This document shows, in pieces, positions 53,970 to 63,150 of a stretch of 64,000 bases of DNA. Made by a program: the position numbers and the translations under genes. Every line of letters starts with the position of its first letter. Position 1 is the first letter of the stretch. This stretch comes from Leucobacter komagatae (lineage in GTDB: Bacteria > Actinomycetota > Actinomycetes > Actinomycetales > Microbacteriaceae): the NCBI RefSeq assembly GCF_006716085.1, contig NZ_VFON01000001.1, forward strand, positions 310,001 to 374,000. Reading direction: 5' to 3'. The notes beneath the pieces were generated by a model. The model saw nothing but the letters and a program-made list of their open reading frames with translations, made no database searches and was not told the origin of the DNA.

Positions 53970-55739
53970 CTAGCGTGCCCGGAACCGTACGCGGCTCGGA
54001 GGCTGTGACGGGTACTGTCTGCCGGTCGGACTCGTCCACACGACAACCCCGCCGTCGCGCTGTTCCAGTGCCCAGCGGGTGTGGTGCTTCACGACGTGGT
54101 GTCCTCGGCAGAGCACTGCGAGGTTGTCTGTGCTGGTAGCGCCGCCGTCCTTGGCTGCAACGGTGTGATCGATGTCGCAGCGTGCCGCTTGCCTTCGGCA
54201 GCCCGGAGCCCTGCAGTGGAGGTCTCGCGCAGAGATGAATCGACGCATCTCCGCTGATGGACGGTAACGGTCGACGCTGAGTACATTCCCGCCGAGGTCG
54301 ACTTTCACGACGTCCCAGGAACCACCCTCAGACGTCGCGAGGTCAGCTGCGCTCCGTGCGACACCGGCGCTCACGGGGCCATAGCCGAGAAGCTCGGGTA
54401 CGCCTCCGACCGAAGTGCTCCCTGTTGGAGCGCTGCCGACGGTGGCGCTGCCGGGTGGAGCGTTCCCGGTTGGAGTGCTCCCGACTGACGCATCGCCAGC
54501 CCGCGCCTTGCTCGCTGGATCGTGGCCGGTAAACGCTCCACCCGCGGGAGAACTCGCGCGTGTGGCGGTGATGCCACGCGGGCGGAGCGCCCCCTGTGCA
54601 AGCTGATGCTCCGGCACGATGACCTGGACATGGGCGGCTATGCCGCGGCCGAGTGGCGTGGAACCGTCACCCGTGACCGGTACCTCACCGGTAAGGAGGA
54701 GGTCGGCGAACAGGTCGGCTTCGATCTGGGACTGCGTCCGGTTTGCCTGGTGCTCGCTCTGTTGCTCAGTCTGGCTTTCAGCCTGGTGCCCGGTCTGGTG
54801 CTCGGTCTGGATTCCGCCGTGTTCTGGGCGGGTTTCGGCGGAATCGCTTGTGAGCTGGCGGGCGATCTGAGCGATCCGATCCCGAATTCCGTAGGCCGCC
54901 ATCGCTGGAAGATAGGCCGAGAGCTCTGCCATGCCGTCGGGGAGCTCGCGAACTTGGATGCAGCGTCGCCGCGCTGCCTCCTGATGCTGCTCCTCAAGCG
55001 GTAGGTCCGCGAGGTGGAGTGCTACGCGGTGAGCGATCGGGCGCAGCCGGTTCGGCGTCTCGGTGCGTGCGTGTGGCAGGATCTCGACCTCGAAACGGGC
55101 TCGTCGACTCGCCGCTTCATGCTCTGGCAGTGAGTGGAACACCAGCCCCTCGTCTACCACGACGTGCACGCTCTGCAGTGAGATCTCACCTGCGGCGAGC
55201 GCGCCGAGCGTTTCCACGTAGATGTCGTGGGCTTGGTGCGAGGTCAGCATGAGCTTCTCGGCGACGTGTTCGCTCACCTGCAGCCGCGCGGACACCTCCA
55301 AGCGCAGGGAGCGGTGCTCGAGCTCGGGGCTGCGGCGGTGGCTGGCGGGACGTCCCGTTGCGGAGGCCGTGCCGCGATCAGTGGTCGGGGTTCGCGAGCC
55401 ACCTGCCGCGTGACCGAAGGCACGGTGCATGACGCGTCCGAGCGCAGTGAGCTGTGCGGCCTCGGCCACTCGAATGGCGGTCGCCGCCTCTTCCATCTGT
55501 GCAAGGTCTTCGGCGTCGCTGAGGTCTTCCGGGCTGAGGTCTTCCGGGCTGAGGTCTTCCGGGCTGAGGTTTTTCGAGCTGAGCGGGAGGCCGAGCGCAT
55601 CGGTTTCGGTCTCGGGCGTAGCTTGTTGCTCAGCGCCTTGCTCTGCGCCTTGCTCAGCGCCTTGCTCTGCGCCTTGCTCAGCGCCGCGTTCAGGGCCGGG
55701 ATCTTCTGGGGGAGGGTCTACCTCGGGTGCATTGAACAT
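53970..55739 (-). CDS. 13E12-repeat/DUF222 HNH endonuclease domain protein
   Basis: 589 residues from ATG 55739 (TTG 55751 adds four). The core is the DUF222/13E12 helical region (about 70-290), followed by a C-terminal HNH nuclease: CRAPGCRRQAARCDIDHTVAAKDGGATSTDNLAVLCRGHHVVKH, seen as CRAPGC, CDIDHTVA, DNLAVLCRGHHVVKH. Several repeat tracts expand it: EQGA x5, SPEDL x3, TEHQ/TEQQ-type (about 54715-54820), and GSTPTG-like in the middle. Such proteins are abundant and variable in actinobacteria and seldom linked to known systems. No partner toxin or methylase is adjacent. No clear ribosome binding site. Confidence 0.85.
   Translation of the reverse strand: MFNAPEVDPPPEDPGPERGAEQGAEQGAEQGAEQGAEQQATPETETDALGLPLSSKNLSPEDLSPEDLSPEDLSDAEDLAQMEEAATAIRVAEAAQLTALGRVMHRAFGHAAGGSRTPTTDRGTASATGRPASHRRSPELEHRSLRLEVSARLQVSEHVAEKLMLTSHQAHDIYVETLGALAAGEISLQSVHVVVDEGLVFHSLPEHEAASRRARFEVEILPHARTETPNRLRPIAHRVALHLADLPLEEQHQEAARRRCIQVRELPDGMAELSAYLPAMAAYGIRDRIAQIARQLTSDSAETRPEHGGIQTEHQTGHQAESQTEQQSEHQANRTQSQIEADLFADLLLTGEVPVTGDGSTPLGRGIAAHVQVIVPEHQLAQGALRPRGITATRASSPAGGAFTGHDPASKARAGDASVGSTPTGNAPPGSATVGSAPTGSTSVGGVPELLGYGPVSAGVARSAADLATSEGGSWDVVKVDLGGNVLSVDRYRPSAEMRRFISARDLHCRAPGCRRQAARCDIDHTVAAKDGGATSTDNLAVLCRGHHVVKHHTRWALEQRDGGVVVWTSPTGRQYPSQPPSRVRFRAR
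55521..55690. repeat. Two adjacent in-frame minisatellites in the HNH gene
   Basis: Three perfect copies of the 15-bp unit GAGGTCTTCCGGGCT (55521-55565) plus one degenerate, and four to five copies of a 12-bp unit GCGCCTTGCTC(T/A)GC-like (about 55630-55690). Both preserve frame. Confidence 0.85.
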
Positions 55740-55978
55740 GGGGCGAGTCAAACATGGGCGGCGATGGTGCCCGATCTTGTCCCCAACGTTTGGAGGGAAC
55801 CGCGCGATGCCGGCGAGAATACCAAGCTGTGGACGACGATCATACCGGGGACCGCCGCCGAGTGCTTGTCAGTTGTTGAGCGGTGCGCATACGCTGAAGG
55901 AATCAACCGCAGTGCGCTCGCCGCTGGTAGGTGGTCCGACCCAACAGCGGCGCCGGCGTTCAGCAGAAGGGAACCGTC

Positions 55979-56689
55979 ATGACACAGGTCCCACACGAGC
56001 AACAACCCGCACCTTACGGGAAGCTGCCTCAGGGCGCGCCCTACGGGCAGCAAGCACAGACCGCGCCACCCGCACCCGCACCCGCGCCCCCTGCACCGCG
56101 CCAGTCCAAGGTCGGCGCGATCATCGCAGTGGTGCTCGGCGCGATCCTGCTCCTCGGCGGACTACCGTTTGGAGTCGCGATAGGCGGGATCGCAACGGTT
56201 CCCCAAGCGCTCGGGATGATTGAGGGAATCACGGAGGTCGCTCCCTCGGGCGCCGTCACAGCGAAAGCCGCGGGCGACAAGTTTTACCTGCTCGGGCCCT
56301 CGCACGCAGCGGGAGCGGTCGCACCAGAGTTCTGTACCGCGACGGGAGCGTCCGGCGAGTCCATTCGGATCGATCCGGTCAGCGCGTCCGCATACAGTTC
56401 CGACTTCGGAGGCCGCGACTTCTCGGCCTTCGCCGTACTCCGTGCGCCGAGCACCGGGGACATTGTGATCCAGTGTGAAACCGAAGACGGCGCCGTTCTC
56501 GCCGCGCCGGCCTTCAACCTCACCAGCTTCTTCTCGCCGCTCTTCTGGTGGTCGGTCGGTGGAGCCGTGGCAACCCTCGTCGGGCTCGTACTCTTGATCG
56601 TCGGAATAGTGCTGCTCGCACGCGGCCCACGAACACGCGGAACCCCAATCCCCGACGCCAAGACGACCACCGGCGCGAGTGTCGACTAG
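55979..56689 (+). CDS. Two-TM membrane protein with Pro-rich N-tail, upstream of secA2
   Basis: 236 residues. Cytoplasmic tail (1-45) of Pro/Ala/Gln, first TM (VGAIIAVVLGAILLLGGLPFGVAIG, about 46-72), an external domain (about 80-185) with two Cys (APEFCTATG and VIQCETED), second TM (SVGGAVATLVGLVLLIVGIVLLA, about 195-217), and a polar tail. No known family. ATG 55979 has AGAAGGGAA upstream. It overlaps the GTG of secA2 by 11 bases (56679-56689), so it is translationally coupled to it. Confidence 0.78.
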   Translation: MTQVPHEQQPAPYGKLPQGAPYGQQAQTAPPAPAPAPPAPRQSKVGAIIAVVLGAILLLGGLPFGVAIGGIATVPQALGMIEGITEVAPSGAVTAKAAGDKFYLLGPSHAAGAVAPEFCTATGASGESIRIDPVSASAYSSDFGGRDFSAFAVLRAPSTGDIVIQCETEDGAVLAAPAFNLTSFFSPLFWWSVGGAVATLVGLVLLIVGIVLLARGPRTRGTPIPDAKTTTGASVD

Positions 56690-58913
56690 CCAGCGCCAGC
56701 CCTGGGCGTCGCTCCGAACACTCGTCGGCCGGGTTCGACTCGGCCTAGGGAGTGAAACGACGTTTGCCCCGCCGCCGCCCACGCCAGACCCCGTCCACCG
56801 CGAGCGGATTGCGGAGGCCGCGAAAGCGAGCACAGCGCGACTCGGGTTGGAGCCGACCCAGCATCAGCTGGCGGCGGCGTCAGCGCTCGCGGCCGGGTAC
56901 GGCGTTGAGATGGACACGGGTGAGGGGAAGACGCTCGTGGGGGCGCTCGCCGCAGCAAGCCTCGCGTTGGGTGGGAGACACGTGCACGTGCTCACCGTGA
57001 ACGACTACCTCGCGCGCCGGGACGCGGCCTGGATGGGGCCGATCTACCGCGACCTGGGGCTCTCTGTCGCGGCGGTTGGCAGCGACTCTGACCCGAGCGC
57101 CCGCGCCGAGGCCTACCGCGCCAACGTGGTGTACGCGGCTGTTACCGAGATCGGCTACGACGTCCTCCGAGACGGGATCGCCCGAGATGAGCGGGAACGG
57201 GTGCACCCGATCCTCGACGCCGCAATCGTTGACGAGGCTGATGCCGTCATGATCGACGAGGCCGTCTCGCCGCTCGTGCTCGCGGGCGAACGCGCAGCCG
57301 AGCCGCAGGACTTCACGCGCGAGATCGCTGCCGTTCGGCGCCTCATCGAGGGCACGCACTTCGAACTCGACCGAGAACGGTCGACCGCGTTCCTGACCGA
57401 CGCTGGCGCCACGGAGATCGAGCGCGACCTCGGGGTAGAACTCTACGCAGAGGGGAGGGGCGACCAGCTGTCCCGGGTCAACGTCGCCCTGATGGCGGTG
57501 GCGGTCGCCCGGCGCGACGTCGACTATGTCGTGCGCGACGGAGCGGTACGGCTGGTCAACGAAGGGCGGGGCAGGATAGCGAGTATCCAGCGCTGGCCTG
57601 ACGGCCTACACGCCGCAGTCGAAGCCGCCGAAGGAATCACAGCGACTCAGCCGGGAACGATGCTCGACACGCTCACCATCCAGGATCTCCTCGCGCGCTA
57701 CAACTCGCTCGCAGGGATGAGCGGAACCCTGGTCGCGGTGGCGAACGAGCTCGAGGAGTTCTACGGGCTGAAGGTGTGCCGGGTCGACCGCGCAACCCCG
57801 AACGCGAGAACCGACGAGCCACTCGCGGCGCACCTGACGCGAGCCGAGAAAGTAGACGCGATGACACGCGACGTTGCTGCGTGCGTTGCGGTACAGCGCC
57901 CCGTGCTCGTCGGCACACAGTCGGTCAGTGACTCAGAGGCGCTCGCCGCAGAGTTCGCCGGGCGAGGGATCCTGGCCCGTGTGCTCAACGCCCGCAACGA
58001 CGAGGCGGAGGCCGCGCTGGTTGCCGAAGCGGGTGCGCCCGGCGCCGTCACGATCTCGACGCAGATGTCTGGGCGTGGCACAGACGTCAGGCTCGGCGGC
58101 GCCGATGGGGTGCATCGCGACCGAGTGGTCGCCGCCGGCGGGCTCCGGGTGATCGCTGACGGCATCTACCCGACGAAGCGCCTCGACGCCCAACTGCGGG
58201 GCCGGGCCGGGCGCCAGGGTGACCCGGGCTCGGCCGCCACCTACGTCTCGCTCGACGACGACCTGCTCGTCGAGCACGCACCCGACTCTCTCCGGCGCCG
58301 CGCGGCTGCTCGGCAAGGCGACGCTGGGAGGCGCGCAGTTGCCGAGGCCGCGCTCGCGGCCCAGCGGATCGCCACCGCCCAGCGGCTCGACCGGCACCGC
58401 AGCGCCTGGGAGTATTCGCGTGCGATCTCAAAACAGCGCCGCGCGGTGCTCGCGACGCGCGAGCAGTGGCTCACGGGTGGAGGATCGGCGGCGGACGCGG
58501 TCCGCCAGCGCGCACCCGAGCTGGTCGCCCGGCTCGAGGCGCGCGCGGGCCGGGCCGTGGCGCTCAGCGCCTGTCGCGACATCGCGCTGTGGCAGCTCGA
58601 CGAGCTGTGGAGTGAACACCTCGAGCTCCTCGACGAGCTGCGCGACGGGATCCACCTGCGCGCGCTCGCGGACGAGGCCCCAACCGCAGCCTTCCACATG
58701 CAGGCGTTGCGCGAGTTTGAGGGATTCTTCGACGCGGCCCTCGACCGTATTGTTGAGGCGCTCGCGGGGCTCGACGCCGACTCGCTCCTCGGGGGCGTCG
58801 CAACCGCGGTGCGCCGCCCGTCGGCGACGTGGACCTACATGCTCGTCGACAACCCTCTCGGCAGCAGGGCAGACCGCGCGACACGTGGGCTCCAGCGGCT
58901 GCTGCACCGCTAG
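56679..58913 (+). CDS. secA2: Accessory preprotein translocase ATPase SecA2
   Basis: 744 residues, shorter than housekeeping SecA and without the C-terminal linker and SEC-C zinc motif. NBD1: Q-like segment PTQHQLAAASAL, Walker A MDTGEGKTLVG, DYLARRDAAWM, DEAD-type VDEADAVMIDEA. Preprotein-binding and scaffold: GMSGTLVAVANELEEFYGL. NBD2: TISTQMSGRGTDVRLGG and LRGRAGRQGDPGS. The shortened form matches SecA2 of actinobacteria, which exports a small set of proteins, often with SecYEG. The coupled membrane protein upstream is the only linked candidate partner or client. GTG start. Confidence 0.9.
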   Translation: MSTSQRQPWASLRTLVGRVRLGLGSETTFAPPPPTPDPVHRERIAEAAKASTARLGLEPTQHQLAAASALAAGYGVEMDTGEGKTLVGALAAASLALGGRHVHVLTVNDYLARRDAAWMGPIYRDLGLSVAAVGSDSDPSARAEAYRANVVYAAVTEIGYDVLRDGIARDERERVHPILDAAIVDEADAVMIDEAVSPLVLAGERAAEPQDFTREIAAVRRLIEGTHFELDRERSTAFLTDAGATEIERDLGVELYAEGRGDQLSRVNVALMAVAVARRDVDYVVRDGAVRLVNEGRGRIASIQRWPDGLHAAVEAAEGITATQPGTMLDTLTIQDLLARYNSLAGMSGTLVAVANELEEFYGLKVCRVDRATPNARTDEPLAAHLTRAEKVDAMTRDVAACVAVQRPVLVGTQSVSDSEALAAEFAGRGILARVLNARNDEAEAALVAEAGAPGAVTISTQMSGRGTDVRLGGADGVHRDRVVAAGGLRVIADGIYPTKRLDAQLRGRAGRQGDPGSAATYVSLDDDLLVEHAPDSLRRRAAARQGDAGRRAVAEAALAAQRIATAQRLDRHRSAWEYSRAISKQRRAVLATREQWLTGGGSAADAVRQRAPELVARLEARAGRAVALSACRDIALWQLDELWSEHLELLDELRDGIHLRALADEAPTAAFHMQALREFEGFFDAALDRIVEALAGLDADSLLGGVATAVRRPSATWTYMLVDNPLGSRADRATRGLQRLLHR

Positions 58914-58935
58914 CCGCCGCGCCCCTCGCTCGAGT

Positions 58936-58988
58936 TTGACAAGCCGGAGAATCGGCGTATGCTCACTTATAGTCATAGTGACTTTAAG
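58936..58988 (+). promoter_or_regulatory. nad operon promoter with NrtR-type operator
   Basis: TTGACA (58936-58941) and TATGCT (58958-58963), 16-bp spacer. Immediately downstream, covering the start region, is an interrupted palindrome: CTTATAGTCA (58966-58975), TAG, TGACTTTAAG (58979-58988), one mismatch between arms. Location just ahead of a NrtR gene and nadABC, and the arrangement as a road-block over +1, fit autorepression by NrtR released by ADP-ribose. Confidence 0.8.
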
Positions 58989-59009
58989 TCGAGAGTGGGT
59001 TGAGCGAGG

Positions 59010-60050
59010 ATGCAGTACCAGCGCGCGAGCGTCGCCGAGCGGCGCTACCTCCCGCCCGCGGTTGCGGTCTCCGTCGTGGCATTCGCGCTCCGCCCGCCGG
59101 TCGACGCTGAGCGTGGCGGCAGCGCTGAGCACGGCAGTGCCAGTAACAGCGGCGGTGCCAGTAACAGCGGCGGTGCCAGTGGCGCGGCGCCCACGATCTG
59201 GCTTCCCCTCGTCCGGAGGACTCGCGCGCCGTTCCTCGGCGACTGGGCCCTCCCCGGCGGACCGACCGAGTGGGATGAGACCCTCGCAGACACCGCGCTG
59301 CGCACGCTTCGGGCCGCTGCGAGGCGGGATCCGCGTCACCTTGAGCAGCTCTACTCGTTTGGCGGCGTCGAGCGCTCTGCCGAGGCCCAGCGTCTCGTCA
59401 CCATCGCGTACTGGGCGCAGTACGGCGAAGGTGAGCTCGACGCGGAGCCCGTGAGTGGAAGTGACGTGGGAGGCAGCGACATTGGGGCCGGTGGCGCGGC
59501 AGGCAGCGCGCGGGGCGCCGATCGCAACCAGGATCCGGATCCTGATCCTGCCGGGTCGCCTGCTGCGGCGCGCCGGCCCCGGCGCTGGGACGACCCGCTT
59601 CCGCCGCTCTCGTCGCGTGAAAGCGGCGACGCGGGCGCCGCGGAGACCGCAGAGGCGCTTGAGCAGCCCGCGGGGGAGAACGTTGCCTGGTTCTCGATCG
59701 ACGCGCTCCCGCAGCTCGCCTTCGACCACGCCGAGATCATCGCCCACGCCGTCGATAGGCTTCGCGCGAAGACCGAGTACGCGGCCGTCGCCCACAGGTT
59801 CCTCGACGAGGCGTTCACGCTCGGGCAGCTACGCGCCGTCACTGAAGCGGTGCTCGGCCAGACCGTCGACCCGGCGAATTTCAGGCGTCAGGCGCTCGCC
59901 CGCGGCGGGCTTGTCGACACCGGCGAGCTTGACTCGGGCGGGGCGCACCGGCCCGCGCGACTTTACCGCTTCAGCGAAGCCGACCCGGCCGCGGGCACAT
60001 CGGCCCCCAGACCTCACACCACCGAACGAAACGCGAGGACCATCTCATGA
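59010..60050 (+). CDS. nrtR: NrtR-type Nudix transcriptional regulator of NAD biosynthesis, repeat-expanded
   Basis: 346 residues, against about 220-240 for usual NrtR. Nudix-like N-terminal part: VAVSVVAFAL, then WLPLVRRTRAPFLGDWALPGGPTEWDETLADTALRTL (key GDWALPGGPTEWDETL), lacking a full Nudix hydrolase box, so it binds rather than cleaves. C-terminal winged helix: EAVLGQTVDPANFRRQALARGGLVDTG, ...RPARLYRF. Two insertions lengthen it: a Gly/Ser/Ala/Asn repeat at about 38-60 and an Asp/Pro/Ala/Gly tract at about 150-220. It is coupled to nadA by overlap (60047-60050). Confidence 0.88.
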   Translation: MQYQRASVAERRYLPPAVAVSVVAFALRPPVDAERGGSAEHGSASNSGGASNSGGASGAAPTIWLPLVRRTRAPFLGDWALPGGPTEWDETLADTALRTLRAAARRDPRHLEQLYSFGGVERSAEAQRLVTIAYWAQYGEGELDAEPVSGSDVGGSDIGAGGAAGSARGADRNQDPDPDPAGSPAAARRPRRWDDPLPPLSSRESGDAGAAETAEALEQPAGENVAWFSIDALPQLAFDHAEIIAHAVDRLRAKTEYAAVAHRFLDEAFTLGQLRAVTEAVLGQTVDPANFRRQALARGGLVDTGELDSGGAHRPARLYRFSEADPAAGTSAPRPHTTERNARTIS

Positions 60051-61384
60051 GCAGCGTGCACGAACTCATCCGCGGCGCGGTAGCCCGCGAGGCGGAGAAC
60101 GCCGAGCGATCCGGCCGGCCCACGTCAGCCCCGCACCGGAAGCCGATTGCGCTTCGCGCGACTGGGAAGGTGTCGTCGTGCGGCACCGAGCTCGCGGATG
60201 ACCCGTGGGCGATCGACACGAAGCCCGGGTACGGGCCCGGCGCATCTGTTGAGGACGTGATTCCCGGAACCGCGCCGCGCCAGGGGCCACTGCCCGAGCG
60301 CTACACGAGCGCGAGCGACGAGCAGCTTGACGAGTGGATCACCGCGGCGAAGGCCGAACTCGGTGACCGCGTGCGCATTCTTGGGCACTTCTACCAGCGC
60401 GACGAGATCGTGAAGTACGCCGACTTCGTGGGCGACTCGTTCATGCTCGCGCAGGCCGCGAAGCAGCACCCTGAGGCCGAGTCGTTCGTCTTCTGCGGCG
60501 TGCACTTCATGGCCGAAACGGCAGACATTCTCTCGGGGTCGGAACAGTCGGTGATCCTGCCGAACCTCGCCGCGGGCTGCTCGATGGCCGACATGGCGAC
60601 AATCGAGCAGGTCGAAGCGTGCTGGAGCGAGCTGACCGCGGCGCTCGGGCCCGCGGGCGAGGGTGAGCTGCAGCCGGTCATCCCGGTCACCTACATGAAC
60701 TCCTCGGCAGCGATCAAGGCGTTCTGCGGGCGCAACGGCGGCATCGTCTGCACCTCCTCGAACGCCCGCACCGTGCTCGAGTGGGCGTTCGAGCGTGGCC
60801 AGCGCGTCGTGTTCTTCCCCGACCAGCACCTCGGCCGCAACACGGCAAAGGCGATGGGTATCTCTGAGGATTTGATGCCGCTCTGGCGCCCCCACCTCGC
60901 CCTGGGTGGGAACACCGCAGAGCAGCTGAGGGACTCGAAGGTGATCCTGTGGAACGGCTTCTGCTCGGTCCACAAGCGCTTCACCGTCGCGCAGATTGAG
61001 CAGGCGCGCGCCGAGTACCCGGGCGTGCGGGTCATCGTGCACCCTGAGTGCCCGGCTCCCGTCGTCGAAGCTGCGGATGGTGCGGGCTCGACCGAGTACA
61101 TTCGCAAGGAGGTCGAGGCGGCCGCGCCGGGTTCGGTGCTCGCGATTGGTACGGAGATCAACCTCGTGAACCGGCTGCAGCAGCAGCGCCCAGACCTCAC
61201 GATCTTCTGCCTCGACCCCGTCGTCTGCCCGTGCTCGACGATGTACCGGATCCACCCCGCCTACCTCGCGTGGACGCTCGAGTCGCTGCTCGCCGGCCAG
61301 GTGCCGAACCAGATCAGCGTTTCCGAGAGCGTCGCGGGTGACTCCCGGATCGCGCTTGAGCGGATGCTCGCGGCCAAGCCATGA
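60047..61384 (+). CDS. nadA: Quinolinate synthase
   Basis: 445 residues. A 4Fe-4S dehydratase that condenses iminoaspartate with DHAP. The [4Fe-4S] Cys residues are in SFVFCGVHFMAET, GGIVCTSSNART and VVCPCSTMYRI (the last has two Cys). Also GHFYQRDEIVKYADFVGDSF, ILPNLAAGCSMADM, VTYMNSSAAIKAF and FFPDQHLGRNTA. The N-terminal 90 residues are variable. ATG overlaps the nrtR stop; the gene overlaps nadB by four bases. Repression by NrtR is expected. Confidence 0.96.
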   Translation: MSSVHELIRGAVAREAENAERSGRPTSAPHRKPIALRATGKVSSCGTELADDPWAIDTKPGYGPGASVEDVIPGTAPRQGPLPERYTSASDEQLDEWITAAKAELGDRVRILGHFYQRDEIVKYADFVGDSFMLAQAAKQHPEAESFVFCGVHFMAETADILSGSEQSVILPNLAAGCSMADMATIEQVEACWSELTAALGPAGEGELQPVIPVTYMNSSAAIKAFCGRNGGIVCTSSNARTVLEWAFERGQRVVFFPDQHLGRNTAKAMGISEDLMPLWRPHLALGGNTAEQLRDSKVILWNGFCSVHKRFTVAQIEQARAEYPGVRVIVHPECPAPVVEAADGAGSTEYIRKEVEAAAPGSVLAIGTEINLVNRLQQQRPDLTIFCLDPVVCPCSTMYRIHPAYLAWTLESLLAGQVPNQISVSESVAGDSRIALERMLAAKP

Positions 61385-63015
61385 TCCTGGTCGTCGGCGC
61401 GGGCGTCGCCGGACTGTCGTGCGCTCTGGCCGCGGTGGCCCGCGGTGCCGAGGTGGTGCTCGTCACCCCGGGCCGCCTGCGTGACGGCGGTAACACCGCC
61501 CTCGCGCAGGGCGGCATCGCCGCGGCAGTGGGGCCGGGCGACAGCGCTGGCGCGCACCTCGCAGACACGCTCACGGCGGGCGCGGGCCTCGTGGACGCCG
61601 CGGCCGCGCGCGTGCTCACGCTCGAGGGTGCCCGGATCGTGCGCGAGCTGCTCACCGCCGGGCTTCCGGTCGACCGGGCCATTGACGGGTCCGTGCTGCT
61701 CGGGCTCGAGGGGGCGCACGGCGTGCCCCGCATCCTCCACTCGGGGGGAGACCGCACCGGGGCGGCCCTGCACGCGTTCCTTGCGAACCGCGCGCTCGCC
61801 GAGGTCGCCGCTGGGAAGCTTGAGCTTCGCGAAGAGTCCGCGGTCTCCTCGCTCATCGTCGAAGCCGGCCAGGTCGTCGGGGCGCGCCTGCGGGACCCGG
61901 CTGGCCCCAGCGCGCGCAGCTCGGATGCTGTCGTGCACCGCGCGGATGCCGTCGTGCTCGCGACTGGCGGGTATGCCGCGATGTTCCCCCGCACGACGAA
62001 CCACGCGGGGGCGCGGGGCGAAGGGATCCTGATCGCAGCTCGCGCCGGCGCCCTTGTCGCCGACCTCGAGTTTGTGCAGTTTCACCCGACCGCGCTCGAA
62101 ACAGGGGAACTCGTCTCCGAGGCGGTTCGCGGAGCCGGTGCAGTGCTGCGCGACGCGGCCGGCCGGCGCTTCATGGAGGGCCGCCACCCGCTCGCTGAGC
62201 TCGCGCCGCGCGACGTCGTCTCGAGGGAGATTCACCGCGTGCTGAGCGTGGGCGGGACCGTGTTTCTCGACGCGACCCCGATCGAGCGCGAACACGGGGA
62301 CAGGGCCCTCGCCCGGATGTTCCCGGGTATCTCGGCCGCTGTCGAAGCTCACGGGTACGACTGGACGCGCGACCCCATCCCAGTGGCCCCCGCCGCGCAC
62401 TACACGATGGGGGGCGTGGCCAGTGATACTCGTGGTCGCAGCACGCTGCCCGGCCTGTTCGTCGCGGGCGAGGTCGCGTCGACGGGCGTGCACGGTGCGA
62501 ACCGGCTCGCCTCGAACTCGCTGCTCGAAGGCCTCGTGTTCGGCGAACGGTCGGGCGTGGCCGCAGCTGCGTATGTCGCGGCGGGTCGACATGACTGGGG
62601 CGCCACCGAAACCGAGCTCGGGCTGCGGTGGGACGCCGTACCAGCGAGCCGAGTGCCCGCTGATGCGCTCCCTGGTCCAGGCGCCGCTCTCGCAGACTCC
62701 ACATCGCCTGACGCCACAGTGTCGGCGGCAATCGCCACTCACCTCGGCATCGAACGCGACGCCGCGGGGCTGCGCGCCGCCGCCGACGTCTTCGCGGGCG
62801 AGGCCGCGCGCGGCTCCGACCTCGCCGAGTTCGCGGGCCTCGTGTGCGCTGCCGCGCTCGCGCGCACCGAGTCTCGCGGCGCACACCAACGCTCTGACTA
62901 TCCGGAGACGGACCCCGCCTGGGCCGAGCGACGCGCGCTCGCGTTGGGTGCAGTGAGAGAACTAGCGCGAGAACCAGGGCGAGAACCCTCGCGTGAGCCC
63001 GCCACCGCCGGGTAG
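61381..63015 (+). CDS. nadB: L-aspartate oxidase
   Basis: 544 residues. FAD enzyme of the succinate dehydrogenase/fumarate reductase group, aspartate to iminoaspartate. Visible: VVGAGVAGLSCALAAVARGAEVVLVT (key GAGVAGLSCALAA), GGNTALAQGGIAAAVGPGDS, the LVADLEFVQFHPTAL active-site His, catalytic Arg-containing SREIHRV, HYTMGGV and GVHGANRLASNSLLEGLVFG. The C-terminal helical domain ends in a degenerate REP repeat tail. ATGA overlap with nadA implies channelling of the unstable iminoaspartate. Confidence 0.96.
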   Translation: MILVVGAGVAGLSCALAAVARGAEVVLVTPGRLRDGGNTALAQGGIAAAVGPGDSAGAHLADTLTAGAGLVDAAAARVLTLEGARIVRELLTAGLPVDRAIDGSVLLGLEGAHGVPRILHSGGDRTGAALHAFLANRALAEVAAGKLELREESAVSSLIVEAGQVVGARLRDPAGPSARSSDAVVHRADAVVLATGGYAAMFPRTTNHAGARGEGILIAARAGALVADLEFVQFHPTALETGELVSEAVRGAGAVLRDAAGRRFMEGRHPLAELAPRDVVSREIHRVLSVGGTVFLDATPIEREHGDRALARMFPGISAAVEAHGYDWTRDPIPVAPAAHYTMGGVASDTRGRSTLPGLFVAGEVASTGVHGANRLASNSLLEGLVFGERSGVAAAAYVAAGRHDWGATETELGLRWDAVPASRVPADALPGPGAALADSTSPDATVSAAIATHLGIERDAAGLRAAADVFAGEAARGSDLAEFAGLVCAAALARTESRGAHQRSDYPETDPAWAERRALALGAVRELAREPGREPSREPATAG

Positions 63016-63039
63016 CGCCCAGCCCCGCACGCGCTGGCC

Positions 63040-63077
63040 GCCATCGCCTTCACAACCCGCCATCGCCTTCACAACCC
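63040..63077. repeat. 19-bp direct repeat between nadB and nadC
   Basis: GCCATCGCCTTCACAACCC occurs at 63040-63058 and 63059-63077, contiguous. The 135-bp gap otherwise holds no gene. Confidence 0.85.
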
Positions 63078-63150
63078 GCCACCGCCCCCACCACACGCCC
63101 CGCGCCACCGCCGCAACGCCAGACCACCTCAACGCCCCAGGAGCCGCCCC

